Origin: Mariniflexile fucanivorans | GTDB taxonomy: Bacteria; Bacteroidota; Bacteroidia; Flavobacteriales; Flavobacteriaceae | Length of the DNA: 64,000 nt | Reading direction: 5' to 3' | Assembly: GCF_004341235.1 (NCBI RefSeq) | Contig: NZ_SLUP01000001.1 | Location: forward strand, 682,001 to 746,000 | In this document: piece by piece, positions 63,115-64,000 of the stretch | Layout: each line of letters begins with the position of its first letter | Numbering within the stretch: position 1 is the stretch's first letter | The notes under the pieces: model-generated | Database searches by the model: none | Told to the model about the DNA's origin: nothing | The model's input: only the letters and a program-made list of their open reading frames with translations | Position numbers and translations under genes: made by a program

Positions 63115-63975
63115 TTAATAGTTTTTAATGACATAAATTAAGGAAGAAACCTCTTTTGTTGACAAAGATTTTAAGTTTGACAGCAAACCAACCCAAAAGC
63201 CTTTTAAAATATTCATTTTGCCATTTTTATATTTTTCAGAAAGAAGACTTACATAAAAGGCATCAAAATACATGGGTTTTATTTTTACTACTTTCATAGA
63301 AATTTTAGAAACCAATTTAGATATCGACGTTCTATTAAAATGCCATAGATGTCTGGGCACATCAAAAGCCGCCCAATACTCTTTGTAAAAAGTGGCATCG
63401 TAGCTTTTATAATTTGGGACTGCAATTATTAAAACACCATTAGGTTTTAATAATTTATTTAAAATTTGAATATGTTCTTCTAAATTTGGCAAATGCTCTA
63501 ATACATGCCAAAGCGTAATAGCGTCAAAACTTTTAGGTTCAAATTTTAAAAGTTGTTCTGTATCGAAAACAGAGTTATAGGTTTTTTTGTTAGCAATACT
63601 TCTCGCCTCTTGGTTAGGTTCAATTCCAGAAACCATCCAATTATTTTGTTGCGCCGTTTGCAAAAAATCGCCCGTACCACATCCCACATCGAGAAGCGTT
63701 TTTTGTTCAGATGAAAACTTATTGATGAGTTTAAGCTTTTGTTTTAAAGAAATTTTTCTAACCAAGTGGTACACATTTTCAAAAATATTTCTTTTGGAAT
63801 CGGTATGCGAAATATAATCTTCACTTATATAATAATCGGGTAGGAATTCAGAAGATGGCTGGGGCGTTGTTTCCAAAAACCCGTATGTTTCGTTTTCAAT
63901 TAAACTAAACAGTTCTCCTGAAACGGAATGATCTTTTACTTTTACAAATGGCGATTTTGAATTTTCTTTTGTCAC
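63115..63975 (-). CDS. Class I SAM-dependent methyltransferase
   Basis: A 286-residue protein with the SAM-binding motif LLDVGCGTGDFL (about 94-105), then IEPNQEARSIANKK and FDAITLWHVLEHLPNLEEHI, where the His/Glu pattern is as in the Methyltransf_23 group. The C-terminus contains basic and aromatic parts (IVAVPNYKSYDATFYKEYWA-like). The substrate is unknown; such proteins are often found in surface-glycan loci. The start is a GTG at 63975, 25 bases from the edge of the window, so a longer start upstream is not fully excluded. Confidence 0.88.
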   Translation of the reverse strand: MTKENSKSPFVKVKDHSVSGELFSLIENETYGFLETTPQPSSEFLPDYYISEDYISHTDSKRNIFENVYHLVRKISLKQKLKLINKFSSEQKTLLDVGCGTGDFLQTAQQNNWMVSGIEPNQEARSIANKKTYNSVFDTEQLLKFEPKSFDAITLWHVLEHLPNLEEHIQILNKLLKPNGVLIIAVPNYKSYDATFYKEYWAAFDVPRHLWHFNRTSISKLVSKISMKVVKIKPMYFDAFYVSLLSEKYKNGKMNILKGFWVGLLSNLKSLSTKEVSSLIYVIKNY

Positions 63976-64000
63976 GAATACACAAATATTTTAAAAAAAA

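Noticed and set aside
1-64000. CRISPR arrays, tRNA or rRNA genes, insertion sequences, integrases, toxin-antitoxin pairs
   Set aside because: I looked in all gaps and saw no direct repeats with spacers, no cloverleaf-like sequence with a CCA-proximal GTTCGA-type arm, and no transposase, integrase or toxin motif in any ORF.

Overview
The window is a low-GC piece of a Bacteroidota chromosome, most likely family Flavobacteriaceae. The signs are a type IX secretion/gliding lipoprotein (SprE/PorW type), an F1Fo operon without the beta and epsilon genes, an ECF sigma/anti-sigma pair, many DUF families typical of Bacteroidetes (DUF4292, DUF4837, DUF5687, DUF2059, DUF4254, DUF6427, DUF6341, DUF6909), absence of Shine-Dalgarno-like spacing, and a recurring promoter -7 element of the form TAnnTTTG. 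The genus cannot be read from the sequence alone.

Layout. 1-3 kb: the 3' end of recA, a small lipoprotein gene, an ECF sigma factor and its anti-sigma/beta-barrel partner. 3-8 kb: plsC, trpS (carrying an unexplained C-terminal extension), dprA, a SPOR-domain protein and an acyl-CoA thioesterase. 8-15 kb, minus strand: a cell-envelope operon of flippase, dut, sugar nucleotidyltransferase, TPR protein, DUF4292 lipoprotein and EnvC-like factor. 15-21 kb: the ATP synthase operon atpB-E-F-H-A-G, preceded by atpZ, a small membrane protein, a bactofilin and sprE. 23-33 kb: an ABC transporter, DUF2059, a PaaE-like reductase, a GT9 glycosyltransferase, DUF4254, upp, DUF6427/DUF6341 and purD. 33-52 kb: a large exopolysaccharide or O-antigen locus, almost all on the minus strand. 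52-57 kb: DUF6909, GH3, an M23 peptidase and tatA (59 codons). 57-64 kb: DUF4837, a LysM lytic transglycosylase, pgk, holB, an OmpH-like protein and a methyltransferase.

The polysaccharide locus reads, in transcription order: Wzz-like chain-length protein, rfbB-A-C-D (dTDP-rhamnose), Wzx flippase, acetyltransferase, putative glycosyltransferase, EpsG-type polymerase, GT2, acetyltransferase, GT4, an O-antigen-ligase-like protein with a large inserted domain, GT2, phosphoglycosyl transferase, UDP-xylose synthase, a second phosphoglycosyl transferase and another GT2. This is a complete Wzx/Wzy-type pathway using rhamnose and probably xylose. The last five genes form a mirror-like set, with two related GT2/phosphoglycosyl-transferase pairs around the UDP-xylose synthase.

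The observations I rate highest are: the TrpRS ORF running 158 codons past its normal end into dprA; the lectin-like insertion in the polymerase/ligase; the duplicated GT2-PGT pairs; a structured dispersed repeat found as two good copies and one decayed copy; a perfect 15-bp hairpin between atpE and atpF; the nucleoside-phosphorylase-like motif in DUF6909; and TTG start codons that are really part of promoter -7 boxes. I saw no CRISPR array, rRNA, tRNA, transposase or phage gene. No database search was run: family names come from recognising motifs and gene order, and DUF numbers are from memory.
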